60,517 nt of DNA from UBA11855 sp964591705 (GCA_964591705.1 CAZQCX010000006.1:1-60517); one strand, 5' to 3'. Shown: positions 24,957 to 34,024, numbered from the stretch's first letter. The notes: generated by a model from the letters alone, not told the origin. Numbers and translations are program-made.

Positions 24957-24993
24957 AATTGTGATGTTGTGATCTATATCACAGATCACAATT
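24957..24993. promoter_or_regulatory. 37-bp palindromic operator
   Basis: Outer arms AATTGTGAT and ATCACAATT enclose inner arms TGTGAT and ATCACA around CTAT, with a one-base asymmetry. It lies 11 bp upstream of the minus-strand gene starting at 24945, downstream of a TATA-like CTTAAATACG near 25006-25016. A protein bound here would sit on the transcription start. The wHTH product of that gene is the natural candidate. Confidence 0.75.
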
Positions 24994-25216
24994 TGATCGA
25001 TTCGTATTTAAGGCTTATGTTAATTTGCAGGGTTAAAACATGACGTCACACATCACACCATCGTTCGAAAGATCTGATGACTGTTCATTCCCCATTTTCT
25101 GTGGTGAAATCGGCGGAACCGGGCTCTGTTTCCGAATATGTGGCAAAAATATGGCGTTTTGCGGTTCGTTCCTAAAACAAAACTGCTGCTATTACTGCGT
25201 GATTTGTGACATCACA

Positions 25217-25687
25217 CTATTCTTTTGAGCCTTGTGCAAGGTATTTTAAGCTCGTTTCGAGCTCTTCTCGGATCAATTCTATGACTTTTTGATGGTTTTC
25301 GATCTTCTCTTCTCCCAAGTTGCTATGATGTGCTTCGACGTAATCGTGCAGCTTGTTAGCGATTTCGAGGTACGGATCAAGAGTTGTGCTTTCAAACACT
25401 CCCAAATATCCTAGCAGAAGAACTGTGTATATTGATTTTATTACGTTTTCTTTGGACTGTTTTAGTGTCCTGTTGAACGATCCGCGGCTTATTTTTGCCT
25501 TTGTTAGTCTTAATTTTGCTTTTTCATCGTATATTAGCTGTTTCCCTGATATATTCTCGGCTAAAATGTCTATGAGTAATGTTTCTAGCTGTGTTTTTGT
25601 TAACTGGCTATTTTTTGTGAGTATTTTGACAATAGGGTCTGAAAGGGCACTGTTTAGCCATGTCTGAACGCTTTCTTTGAGCTTCAA
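25217..25687 (-). CDS. Helical hypothetical protein
   Basis: 156 aa, almost entirely helical: SVQTWLNSALSDPIVKILTK, then SQLTKTQLETLLIDILAENI, then an HTH-like stretch (AKISRGSFNRTLKQSKENVI), then a tail with IYTVLLLGYLGVF and a final helix pair. The middle could bind DNA, as SRGSFNRTLKQ resembles a recognition helix. The region before its start carries a cluster of GTGAT/ATCAC inverted repeats. No named family. Same strand as the membrane-anchored wHTH gene, about 270 bp upstream of it. Confidence 0.65.
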   Translation of the reverse strand: MKLKESVQTWLNSALSDPIVKILTKNSQLTKTQLETLLIDILAENISGKQLIYDEKAKLRLTKAKISRGSFNRTLKQSKENVIKSIYTVLLLGYLGVFESTTLDPYLEIANKLHDYVEAHHSNLGEEKIENHQKVIELIREELETSLKYLAQGSKE

Positions 25688-26236
25688 GATAATCCCTCTT
25701 GGTTTATGCTAAATGGATACGTTTTCGTATACCCTGCTCGGTCTTAAACTTTTCTAACAAACATGTGGTGATATTCCAAGGTAATAATTGCGGAGCAAAA
25801 GATATTATGGGCTTTTTCGGTGGCTTTTTGTAGAGAATCAAGGACCAGCCTGCCTTATTGGCTAAAATCGATTAGAAAACTGGCTCTTTCGGAGGCTTAC
25901 GATGCAAATTGGCGTCAGGCTTTCCTTTCTTTTCTTTTCAGTCAGGGCATAATCTGGTTATGTCTCTGATCCAAATTTCCTTGGCAGCCGTTTCTTGTCA
26001 CTATCTTGGCTCATTTGGCTGAACAAACGGTTTGGCCGAATTCCTGATGGACTTCACGTTCTTTGACAAACAGTTTGTTTCGTGCCACTTGTGATCGTAT
26101 TCATCACGCGAGAATCACGTGTGATTTCTGAGCATCGTCTGCGATCACGACTCCCGTGATATTGTTGTGATCTAAGAAATCCACCAAAAGTTACATGTGG
26201 CATCTCGCTTGGAAAGACTCTCATTCCGGGTTTCCA
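25688..26236. other. Intergenic region with GTGAT/ATCAC inverted repeats
   Basis: About 550 bp without a gene. Its second half (26088-26175) contains at least seven copies of GTGAT or ATCAC, arranged as inverted pairs; see the separate entry. No RNA gene or long frame was seen elsewhere in it. Confidence 0.5.
26088..26175. repeat. Cluster of GTGAT/ATCAC inverted repeats
   Basis: Pairs include GTGAT-8 nt-ATCAC (26091-26107), AATCAC-GT-GTGATT (about 26112-26125), ATCACG-ACTCC-CGTGAT (about 26143-26159) and a single GTGATC at 26167. The half-site is the same as in the 37-bp palindrome 1.1 kb away, suggesting that the same protein binds both. Confidence 0.6.
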
Positions 26237-27082
26237 CTATACGTTTTCAGCTTCCTTCTTCAACTGGTCAAACAGTTCGGGACGAAGATCTCTTAGCGCT
26301 GGAATAAATGCTTCTGCTGATCGTAGATCCCCCATGTCTGCTTCGCAAAACACCATGTCTGGTTCGTCGTACTTTGCCCTCGCTAGCACCCTTCCTGTAG
26401 GACTTACCAATCTGCTTCCTCCCCAGAATTGCAATCCCTCTTCAACTCCTGCCAAATTCACATACGCAAGAAAAGCAGTGTTTTCAAGAGCTCTGGCTGC
26501 CGTTAAAATCTCAAAATACTCTTTTCTGATTGCCGGTGATGCAGAGATGCAGACAATTAGTTGAGCTCCCTTCAGCCGAGTTAAACGAATCACCTCTGGG
26601 AAAAACAAATCGTAACAAATGCACAACCCCACTTTTCCCAACAGTGTCTCGAACGCGACTGCCTCGTACCCCAATCGGAAATATCTCTTTTCCTCAAAAA
26701 CGCTGTGAGTTGGCAAATATAGTTTACGATATTTGCCAATCAAGCCCTTTGGTCCCACAAGCACTGCAGTGTTGAAAAGGGTCCCCTTCGCCTTTCCACT
26801 CAATTCTGGCATTCCAAAAACCACGTGCAATTTCTGCTTCCGCGCCATTTCCTCTACTCTCTCCGTTGTCGGACCGGGAACAGTCTCTGCCAGTTCATAA
26901 AACTGGTCTCTATTGGTATATCCTGTCACGCACAACTCTGGGAAAATCACTAGCTCCGCGGAATGCTCCCTTGCTTTTGTAATCATTTCTTCCATTCTGC
27001 GGATGTTTTCCGGCCTATCGCCTCTTTTGCTGTCCATCTGGGCTAGAGCCAACTTGATTCTATTTTTCATTTCTCGTCTCAT
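26237..27082 (-). CDS. Nitrilase-family amidohydrolase paired with NAD synthetase
   Basis: 281 aa. The Glu-Lys-Cys catalytic triad of the carbon-nitrogen hydrolase family is present: Glu in LVIFPELCVTGY, Lys in IGKYRKLYLPTHSVFEE, Cys in GLCICYDLFFPE. It starts 10 bp after the nadE stop. In bacteria and some archaea the glutaminase domain fused to NAD synthetase is of this family, so here it is probably a separate ammonia-supplying subunit, though a different amide substrate cannot be excluded. An internal ATG four codons in is an alternative start. Confidence 0.9.
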   Translation of the reverse strand: MRREMKNRIKLALAQMDSKRGDRPENIRRMEEMITKAREHSAELVIFPELCVTGYTNRDQFYELAETVPGPTTERVEEMARKQKLHVVFGMPELSGKAKGTLFNTAVLVGPKGLIGKYRKLYLPTHSVFEEKRYFRLGYEAVAFETLLGKVGLCICYDLFFPEVIRLTRLKGAQLIVCISASPAIRKEYFEILTAARALENTAFLAYVNLAGVEEGLQFWGGSRLVSPTGRVLARAKYDEPDMVFCEADMGDLRSAEAFIPALRDLRPELFDQLKKEAENV

Positions 27083-27092
27083 CCCTTGTTTT

Positions 27093-27935
27093 TCAGTCTA
27101 TGTTCCTGGGAAGTCTGAAATCAGCGCCCACTGTTCGGTATGCGAGTTTCGGCCCAACAAGGGCGCGCCTCTTATGCTCCGAAGCAAGCCATCTCTTCTT
27201 AACTTCTTCGACAAAATCTCTTCCAACATTCAACTGTCTCGCGATCTCCTCGGGGTCTACAAACATTTCAATCCCATACAATATTAGGTCTAACCTCTCG
27301 TACCGAATGCCGAGCTCTGTTTCTGCTAGCTGTTCCGGCCATAGCGCAGGGGTAGCAATTTTCCTTGCGAGTTCTTCAGGCAAGCCAAGGTAAACCGCCA
27401 GTTGCCGCACCTGAGTCTTGTAGAGGTCTATTATTGGGTAGAAGTCTGCAGCAACATCCCCCCATTTGGTGAAGTACCCCATCATTGTCTCGGACTTGTC
27501 GGAGCTTCCACAGACCAACATATTCATTTTGTTAGCGTAGTAATAGAGGAAGATCATTCTGGTTCTAGCCTTCACGTTCCCGTTGCAAATTCTGTCTGAT
27601 CTGTCGAAAACGGGTATGGCTTTGTAGAAACTTCCCAGGACAGGCGTTATGTCGCAGAGCTGGGTTTTCAAGCCAAATTTATCAGCTACTTTAATTGCGT
27701 CCTCGATGTCCCTTTGGCTGCGAGTTTCCTCTTCTGGGAGGATCAATCCAAGGATTCTGTCGCCGCCGATTGCTTGACTTACAAGCGCTGCTATCGTACT
27801 ACTGTCTACTCCCCCTGATAGTCCCATTACTACTCCCTTTGCCCCAGAATTTTCAACATATTCCCTGACGAATCGTGTCGCTCTTCTGGTCGTATCAACC
27901 AAATCTATATTCAAAACAGAAGCGTCGAGTTTCAA
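27093..27935 (-). CDS. nadE: NAD+ synthetase
   Basis: 280 aa. PP-loop GLSGGVDSSTIAALV at about 38-52, then KARTRMIFLYYYANKMNMLV, CGSSDKSETMMGYFTKWGD and the DFYPIIDLYKTQVRQLA region, all standard for NadE. It adenylates deamido-NAD and aminates it with ammonia. The downstream nitrilase-type gene is very close, implying a two-subunit glutamine-dependent enzyme. No fused glutaminase domain. Confidence 0.96.
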   Translation of the reverse strand: MKLDASVLNIDLVDTTRRATRFVREYVENSGAKGVVMGLSGGVDSSTIAALVSQAIGGDRILGLILPEEETRSQRDIEDAIKVADKFGLKTQLCDITPVLGSFYKAIPVFDRSDRICNGNVKARTRMIFLYYYANKMNMLVCGSSDKSETMMGYFTKWGDVAADFYPIIDLYKTQVRQLAVYLGLPEELARKIATPALWPEQLAETELGIRYERLDLILYGIEMFVDPEEIARQLNVGRDFVEEVKKRWLASEHKRRALVGPKLAYRTVGADFRLPRNID

Positions 27936-28034
27936 CTACCTCATCCCGCCTCTAAGACTTGCCATTGTACTCAACTATTCAATGACAAATATAAATAGCC
28001 AGTCCACTATAGTTGCTTCCCCGAAGGCTGTTTG

Positions 28035-28301
28035 ATGGGTAGAAGAAGACGAAAAGTGGTTCATATCCCCAAGAAAAGGTTGCCCAAATTCTTCTCTTGC
28101 CCCAGATGCGGAAAAGAGACGGTCAGAGTAGATTTCAATAGAGAAGAGAGTTGTGCGTTTGTGGGTTGCAGCAGTTGCGGTCTTCAAGAGGAATTCCATG
28201 CAAAGGTAGCCCAAAGCGAAGTTGATGTCTATTGTATGTTCACAGATAAGATATATGGATCTCCGAAGCATGGCTCTCCAACAAGCGACAAAGGGACGTA
28301 G
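28035..28301 (+). CDS. Elf1-type transcription elongation factor
   Basis: 88 aa from the ATG at 28035 (a TTG precedes it). The MGRRRRK basic start and the four-cysteine zinc ribbon (CPRCGKETV ... CAFVGCSSCGLQEEFH) are the Elf1 signature. Elf1 binds RNA polymerase during elongation. The tail (about residues 75-88) is Ser/Gly/Lys-rich. GGGP synthase follows by 14 bp. Confidence 0.9.
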   Translation: MGRRRRKVVHIPKKRLPKFFSCPRCGKETVRVDFNREESCAFVGCSSCGLQEEFHAKVAQSEVDVYCMFTDKIYGSPKHGSPTSDKGT

Positions 28302-28315
28302 CAAGGGATTCTGCA

Positions 28316-29068
28316 ATGGTTGGCCACGTAGAAGAATACTTGCTCGAGAAAATCAAAACTTGTGGGGCAATTCACATAACCCTTATCGATCCTGAAAAAG
28401 TAACGTCCACACAGGCATCCGAAATAGCTGAGGCTTCAAGTGATAGCGGAACCTCGGCAATAATGATTGGAGGATCAACGTTCGTTTCGCAGGACCATCT
28501 AGACAACGTTGTTAAAGCGGTAAAAACTGCAGTCAAGATTCCGACGATTCTATTCCCAAACAACATTTCCGGCATCAGTTGTCACGCGGATGCCATTTGG
28601 TTCATGTCTCTAATGAATTCTGTTGATCCCTATTTCATTGTAGGCGCTCATATTTTGGGTGCGCCTCTCATAAAGAAATACGGTATAGAACCGATATCGA
28701 TGGGCTATGTTATTGTTGGCGATGGCGGAACCGCTGGCGTCGTTGGGAAAGCAATTCCCGTGCCTTATGATAAACCCGAGCTAGCAGCTGCCCACGCCCT
28801 TGCAGCGCAGTATTTGGGAATGCACTTCGTTTATCTTGAAGGCGGCTCAGGCACCAAAGCTCCTGTTCCGCCTGAAATGATAAAGTCTGTTAAGAGTTAC
28901 GCAGAAATTCCGCTTGTGGTGGGGGGTGGAATAAAGACAAGAGAAGCGGCATTGGCAGCGACTTCTGCTGGTGCCAATATAATAGTTACTGGCAACATCG
29001 TTGAGACACTTGATTCCAAAAAGCGAGTTTCTGAAATAATTGAGGGTATAGAAAGACAAAAACAGTGA
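28316..29068 (+). CDS. Geranylgeranylglyceryl phosphate synthase
   Basis: 250 aa TIM-barrel enzyme. Typical motifs: HITLIDPEKV near the start, SAIMIGGST, ILFPNNISGIS, the FVYLEGGSGTKAPVP glycerol-1-phosphate site, and VVGGGIKTREAA with VTGNIVE at the end. It makes the first ether bond of archaeal membrane lipids, joining GGPP to sn-glycerol-1-phosphate. The extended length and SGTKAPV motif match the archaeal GGGPS group rather than bacterial PcrB. Confidence 0.95.
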   Translation: MVGHVEEYLLEKIKTCGAIHITLIDPEKVTSTQASEIAEASSDSGTSAIMIGGSTFVSQDHLDNVVKAVKTAVKIPTILFPNNISGISCHADAIWFMSLMNSVDPYFIVGAHILGAPLIKKYGIEPISMGYVIVGDGGTAGVVGKAIPVPYDKPELAAAHALAAQYLGMHFVYLEGGSGTKAPVPPEMIKSVKSYAEIPLVVGGGIKTREAALAATSAGANIIVTGNIVETLDSKKRVSEIIEGIERQKQ

Positions 29069-29191
29069 ACATTCAATCTTGAGTCTAAGACGTACAACTG
29101 AAACCTGCCGTATCGAGGGTTTTAATTTTTTCTGTCAGCAAGGCAAAATAGAGCCTCTGAAACCTTTAGAAAACAATTCGGAGAAACAGCA

Positions 29192-32100
29192 GTGAGTTGC
29201 AACATTAGCCCATCCTATCGATCCTACCTTCAGGAACTGGAAACCAAACTGAAGGACCTTTACACAGTGAGTGAACGCGCAAGATCGAGGGGGCTTGACC
29301 CAAGTTTGAATACTGAATGTGCCGTTGCAAAAGACATAGCTGACCTTGTCGAGGGATTGGTAGGACCTAAGGGCGTTGCCCCAGTTATCCGCGAACTGTC
29401 AACAAGACTTCAGAGGGAAGAGATAGCTTTCAAAACTGCTGAAGAAATTGTTTTCGGCAGATTTGGGCAACTGGAGCCAGAAGCTGCTGCCGAGCAAGCA
29501 ATTCGAACTGCACTGGCAATCTTCACGGAAGGGCTAACTGCTGCCCCTATACAAGGCGTCTCAAAAGTGAGGGTCAAAACTAACTTCGACAAAACACAAT
29601 ATCTTGCAATATACTTTGCAGGTCCCATAAGGTCAGCTGGAGGCACAGACCAAGCCCTAACCCTTGTTGTGGGCGATTTCGTTCGTCAATTGCTAGGTCT
29701 TGATCGTTACAAAATAACGGCTGAAGAGGTATCCAGGTTTATCGAAGAACTTCGACTATATGAGCGCTCAGTTGTACGCTTTCAATACCATATTCCTGAC
29801 GTAGAGTTGGAAAAAGCGCTTACTATGCTCCCCGTTGAGGTAACGGGCACAGAATCTGATCCTGTGGAAGTTTCTTCTTTCAGGAACCTTCCGAGAGTTG
29901 AGACCAACCGCGTAAGGGGCGGGGCCCTCAGAGTCGTCAACGACGGCATAGTTGGAAGGGCACCGAAAGTTCTGACCATAATAGAAAAGCTTGGCTTTCA
30001 AGGATGGGATTGGCTGAAGGAATTTCACAGGAAATCGGAGAAGAAATCAGCAGGATTCATGGATGATGTTATAGCTGGCAGACCAATCTTCGCTTTTCCT
30101 TCGAGAAGAGGCGGTTTCCGGTTAAGGTATGGTAGATCACGCAACACTGGGCTTTCTGCAGTAGGCATCCATCCCGCTACAATGTCAGTCCTTGAAAACT
30201 TTCTCGCTGCTGGCACCCAAGTGCGCATTGAACTTCCAGGAAAGGGGGGGGTTACTGTTCCAGTGGACTCATTGGAACCTCCAATAGTCTTGCTGAAAGA
30301 TGGGTCGGTTGTGCGTGTGACTCTTGAGAACTTGGATCAGGTGAAGGGCAAAATTACTAAGATCCTGTTCTTGGGAGATCTTCTGATAAGTTTCGGCGAT
30401 TTTCTCTACACGAGCAAGCCCCTTTCTCCTTCAGCATACGTAGAAGAATGGTGGGTCGAGGATCTCAAAAAAGAGATTTCTTGTCGTTTCGACAGAAACT
30501 TGAAGAAGGCTGCAGAAGCAGCTCACCTGTCTGAGGAAAGGCTTTCAGCTTTCTTGGAGGATCCATTTGTGAACCTGCCTAATCCCAGAGAAGCCATCGC
30601 ACTGTCCCGTTTTTTGCTTGTGCCGTTGCATCCAAAATTCACGTTTTTCTGGTCGGGGCTTTTTTCCCCAAACGACGTCCTCTATCTGGAGGAATGGTTA
30701 AGCAGTTCAGAGATAACAATTGAGGATGTTTGTGTTCGCAAGATTAATGGTCCGTACCAAGCAAGAGCAGTCGAGGCATTAAGACGCATATACGCACCGC
30801 ACAGAGTTTCTGACGGACGTATCACAGTAGACGGCGATGACGCCAGTGCTCTTGCTTTTTCGCTTGGCTATGGAACTTCGAAGACTGCAATTCAAACTGA
30901 CAACGAAGTGTTGAACACAGTCAGCTCGCTTTCGGGTGTGAAAGTTCGGGAGAAAGCCCCTACATTCGTAGGTGCCCGCATGGGCAGACCAGAAAAGGCA
31001 AAAAGACGCGAGATGAAACCCGTGGTTCATGTGCTCTTTCCAGTCAGTTTGGCTGGGGGATCTCACCGGGACATTATTGCAGCTTCACAGAAAAACCACG
31101 AATTCATCGATTTAGCCAAGCGCAAATGCCCCATCTGCAAGTCGTACACGACCAGAGTATATTGTGCTAACTGCAACTGCGAAACCCAAGTCGAAAATAG
31201 CTGCCCTGTGTGCGGGAGATCCCTTAAGGAGAACAATTGCCAAGTATGCAAAACTGCAGCCGTACACCACCAAAAGCAAGCAGTCAACTTCAAAGATATG
31301 CTGGAGCGTGCCTGCAGATCCGTTGGTGCTCCTGCGCCCAAGGTCTTGAAAGGCGTTAAAGGATTGACGAGTGAAGACAAAACCCCTGAGATCCTTGAAA
31401 AGGGCGTTTTGCGCGCAAAGTATGACCTGTCTGTTTACAAAGATGGCACAATCAGGTTTGATGTAACTAATGCTCCCCTCAGTCACTTCAAGCCCAATGA
31501 GATTGGAGTTGACATTGAAACTCTTGGTCGTCTGGGCTACAAATTAGACATAGGGGGAAAACCACTAACTGACGCTAATCAGATTTGTGAACTGAAAATC
31601 CAAGATGTCGTTGTTCCAAAAAAGGCTGCTGAATATTTTGTCCGAGTAGCCAAGTTCACAGATCATCTTCTTACCAAGATCTACAAACTTCCCAGTTTCT
31701 ACAGTGTTTCCAAAATAAGTGACCTAGTGGGGCACTTGACACTAGGTTTGGCTCCACACACGTGTGTCGGCATACTGGGACGTATTATTGGTTTCACAGG
31801 TCTCGACGTTTGCTATGCTCATCCGATTTGGCACTCAGCCAAACGTCGAGATTGTGATGGTGATGAAGATACCTTGATGCTAGCACTAGACACGCTTCTG
31901 AATTTCTCAAGGAAGTACCTCCCTGCGCAGATTGGGGGCATCATGGATGCACCGTTGTTGCTTATTCCTTTCGTGAATACCAAGGAAGTGCAAAGGCAAG
32001 CTCATGATTTGGATGTTGGCAGTGCCTACCCATTAGAGTTCTATCAGAAGACGCTGCAAGGTGTTGAGGCAAGGACTGTGAGCTCAATAGTGGATCTAGT

Positions 32101-32602
32101 GAGTCACCGACTTGGCACGGAAGCCGAGTTTGAGGGCTTCAACTGCACTACGCCTGTGACTGACATAAACATGGGAAATGCTCACAGTTCTTACAAACAG
32201 TTCCAGTCTATGATACAGAAGCTCAACATGCAGCTTTCGCTTGGCGAGCGAATTGAAGCTGTCGATGTTCGCCGCGTTGCAATGAAGGTTCTGACTACCC
32301 ACTTCTTGCGTGATATCGCTGGCAATCTGCGAGCTTTTTCCACTCAAGAATTCAGATGCAAATCCTGCAACAAATCTTTCCGTAGGTTGCCTCTCTTTGG
32401 GAAGTGCCTCTGTGGTGGTGCCCTCACCCTCACCGTCTATCGCGGTGGTATTGAAAAATACCTTGACGCAGCGCAGCATTTGATTGATGACTACAACCTG
32501 CCAGCCTACTACACCCAGAGACTGAATTTGATAAGGGATGACATCGCAGCACTGTTTGACAATAGGAAACCCAAACAAGTCAGCTTGACAGTCTTCAGCT
32601 GA
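29192..32602 (+). CDS. polC: DNA polymerase D large subunit DP2
   Basis: 1136 aa from GTG, normal for DP2. The catalytic motif RDCDGDEDT is at about residue 886, within KRRDCDGDEDTLMLALD. Two zinc regions are seen: CPICKSYTTRVYCANCNCET and the following CPVCG/CQVC set (about 643-690), and CKSCNKSFRR with CLCGG (about 1055-1076). No intein interrupts the catalytic region, which is a common insertion site in this gene. It forms the replicative polymerase with DP1 at 17489-19066; the two genes are 10 kb apart rather than adjacent. Confidence 0.97.
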   Translation: MSCNISPSYRSYLQELETKLKDLYTVSERARSRGLDPSLNTECAVAKDIADLVEGLVGPKGVAPVIRELSTRLQREEIAFKTAEEIVFGRFGQLEPEAAAEQAIRTALAIFTEGLTAAPIQGVSKVRVKTNFDKTQYLAIYFAGPIRSAGGTDQALTLVVGDFVRQLLGLDRYKITAEEVSRFIEELRLYERSVVRFQYHIPDVELEKALTMLPVEVTGTESDPVEVSSFRNLPRVETNRVRGGALRVVNDGIVGRAPKVLTIIEKLGFQGWDWLKEFHRKSEKKSAGFMDDVIAGRPIFAFPSRRGGFRLRYGRSRNTGLSAVGIHPATMSVLENFLAAGTQVRIELPGKGGVTVPVDSLEPPIVLLKDGSVVRVTLENLDQVKGKITKILFLGDLLISFGDFLYTSKPLSPSAYVEEWWVEDLKKEISCRFDRNLKKAAEAAHLSEERLSAFLEDPFVNLPNPREAIALSRFLLVPLHPKFTFFWSGLFSPNDVLYLEEWLSSSEITIEDVCVRKINGPYQARAVEALRRIYAPHRVSDGRITVDGDDASALAFSLGYGTSKTAIQTDNEVLNTVSSLSGVKVREKAPTFVGARMGRPEKAKRREMKPVVHVLFPVSLAGGSHRDIIAASQKNHEFIDLAKRKCPICKSYTTRVYCANCNCETQVENSCPVCGRSLKENNCQVCKTAAVHHQKQAVNFKDMLERACRSVGAPAPKVLKGVKGLTSEDKTPEILEKGVLRAKYDLSVYKDGTIRFDVTNAPLSHFKPNEIGVDIETLGRLGYKLDIGGKPLTDANQICELKIQDVVVPKKAAEYFVRVAKFTDHLLTKIYKLPSFYSVSKISDLVGHLTLGLAPHTCVGILGRIIGFTGLDVCYAHPIWHSAKRRDCDGDEDTLMLALDTLLNFSRKYLPAQIGGIMDAPLLLIPFVNTKEVQRQAHDLDVGSAYPLEFYQKTLQGVEARTVSSIVDLVSHRLGTEAEFEGFNCTTPVTDINMGNAHSSYKQFQSMIQKLNMQLSLGERIEAVDVRRVAMKVLTTHFLRDIAGNLRAFSTQEFRCKSCNKSFRRLPLFGKCLCGGALTLTVYRGGIEKYLDAAQHLIDDYNLPAYYTQRLNLIRDDIAALFDNRKPKQVSLTVFS

Positions 32603-32649
32603 GGACTAAAGCTTTTCAGCATGAAACACCATCTATAGTATCGTCAAGC

Positions 32650-32916
32650 ATGCGCAAAGAAAGCTATCACCCAAAAGCCCATCTGCAGCATGTTAGGAAT
32701 GTTCGAAACGGTCTCTTGGCCAGAACCAAAATACTGAATGTTCTCGACCGTGCCCCCTCTAATGCAAAGGCAATCTCAGAGGCAACCTCTCAATCTTACA
32801 GCGTCGTTGTTCACCATCTACGACTCTTAGAAATCGAGGGCTGTGTGACTAGAACCGCTAAGAAGCCCTTTGCTTGGGCTCTCACAGGGATTGGACAGAA
32901 ACGCCTCGTCATCTAA
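32650..32916 (+). CDS. Small ArsR-type winged-helix protein
   Basis: 88 aa. A single winged helix: LLARTKILNVLDRAPSNAKA, then ISEATSQSYSVVVHHLRLLE as the recognition helix, and a wing EGCVTRTAKKPFAWALT. ArsR/MarR-type transcription regulator of unknown target. It follows DP2 and overlaps the convergent mazG by 4 bp. No metal-binding cysteines. Confidence 0.85.
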   Translation: MRKESYHPKAHLQHVRNVRNGLLARTKILNVLDRAPSNAKAISEATSQSYSVVVHHLRLLEIEGCVTRTAKKPFAWALTGIGQKRLVI

Positions 32917-33200
32917 AAACTGCACTGGCAAGGACAGCGCCCACATTTTGGGCATCTGTTGTTATACTTCTCAATTGCTGCAGCTTCCAGATCTATTCCC
33001 AAAGAATTGGCTAATGACGCAAGCCAAGCTAAGACGTCGGCAAATTCCTCCCTCGCTGCATCCTTGTTGTTTTCGTCAAGAGCAGCCCCCAATTCTTCGA
33101 CCTCGTCAACCAACCACTCGTAGTTCCTCTTCACTCCACGCTCCAGATCCCTCTGAAGATATAGCATGCGCATCATTTCCTGAAACTCAGACAATCGCAT
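32913..33200 (-). CDS. MazG-like nucleotide pyrophosphohydrolase with cysteine tail
   Basis: 95 aa. The MazG metal-binding pattern is present: WLVDEVEELGAALDE (E-x2-E) and EEFADVLAWLASLA (E-x2-D). These enzymes clear non-canonical nucleoside triphosphates. The C-terminus carries CPKCGRCPCQC, five cysteines in 11 residues, which looks like a metal-binding appendage. Some archaeal small MazG proteins have such a tail; its role is unknown. Confidence 0.9.
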   Translation of the reverse strand: MRLSEFQEMMRMLYLQRDLERGVKRNYEWLVDEVEELGAALDENNKDAAREEFADVLAWLASLANSLGIDLEAAAIEKYNNRCPKCGRCPCQCSF

Positions 33201-33310
33201 AACATTATCAAATCCGGTTCAAAGTGGTCAGGCAATAAATTAAGAATAGCGCAAGATTAATAATATCGAAAACTATAGCGATTAACGCTCAAACAAAACA
33301 GAGGGCTCAC

Positions 33311-33484
33311 ATGAGCAAGAAGAAGAAAGAAAGCGCCGGACCGATGCCTGCTGCAAGTGCAGGCTTGCTGAGATTTTTTGAGGAAGAAACCGAAGGCGTC
33401 AAAATCAGGCCTGAATTGCTTATGGTGCTGGCTGTGTCACTGGTCGTTGTCTCCATCTTGGCCAAAGTCTTCTTTCCGTCTTAG
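33311..33484 (+). CDS. secG: Preprotein translocase subunit Sec61 beta (SecG)
   Basis: 57 aa from ATG. A basic start (SKKKKESAGPMPAASAGLLR), the conserved acidic FFEEETEGVKIRPELL, then one membrane helix (MVLAVSLVVVSILAKVFF). This is the archaeal Sec61 beta layout. It joins SecY and SecE in the translocon. Missed by length cut-offs. The last 4 bp overlap the convergent gene. Confidence 0.95.
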   Translation: MSKKKKESAGPMPAASAGLLRFFEEETEGVKIRPELLMVLAVSLVVVSILAKVFFPS

Positions 33485-33765
33485 CGCCGAGGCGCATGCA
33501 AAACTTCTATTCTTTGAACAGAGTTCAAATGTAAAAAGATCTCACTCATTTCTTGCCTAGAGGCAACTTGAGGAATGGGTTGCGCGATCGTCGCTCTTAA
33601 AACAAGCGCTTCAGCGTCCGAGAGCCAAATGCCAGGGGGCGAGTGAGTTAAAGCCATAAGGGTGCCTTCAAAACCGTATGCTGGATCTAGAATGACTCGT
33701 ATTTTCTTGCCCAAATTCTTCTCGAGCATGTGAAATATAGAAATGGGCAATTCTGGCTCTGGCAT
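33481..33765 (-). CDS. Possible Sm-like (LSm-fold) protein
   Basis: 94 aa. LEKNLGKKIRVILDPAYGFEGTLMALTHSP resembles the Sm1 half of archaeal Sm proteins (helix, then KxVRV-L-x-G-x-FEGTL). After an insertion (about 50-75), LHLNSVQRIEVLHAP could be the closing strands. The Sm2 motif is weak, so it may be an Sm-like domain with another role. ATG start at 33765; promoter not defined. Confidence 0.55.
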   Translation of the reverse strand: MPEPELPISIFHMLEKNLGKKIRVILDPAYGFEGTLMALTHSPPGIWLSDAEALVLRATIAQPIPQVASRQEMSEIFLHLNSVQRIEVLHAPRR

Positions 33766-34024
33766 AGAGTTCGCAGGATTGTACTAATTTGCTGTACGCA
33801 GATAAAACAGTTGTCCCTATCCAAGGCTCTCTCTTGATGGAAAAAGCGCCTCTCCTCGACTCAGTTTTCTTATGATCTTGTTTTATCCCTGTCAAAATAT
33901 CAAGCTTGTTTCGTCCAGTTTGTTCTTTTTTTGTCTTGCCAGTCTCAGGCAGCTTATTGCGTGAATTGGATAGAGTTTAATAGACACTCAATATCTCATA
34001 GAGAAACCATTCGAGAGGGCGAAT

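Noticed and set aside
25040..25228. 62-codon cysteine-rich frame
   Set aside because: Seven or eight cysteines attract attention, but it has no regular spacing, its start lies in the regulatory region with GTGAT/ATCAC sites, and it runs into the end of the opposite gene.
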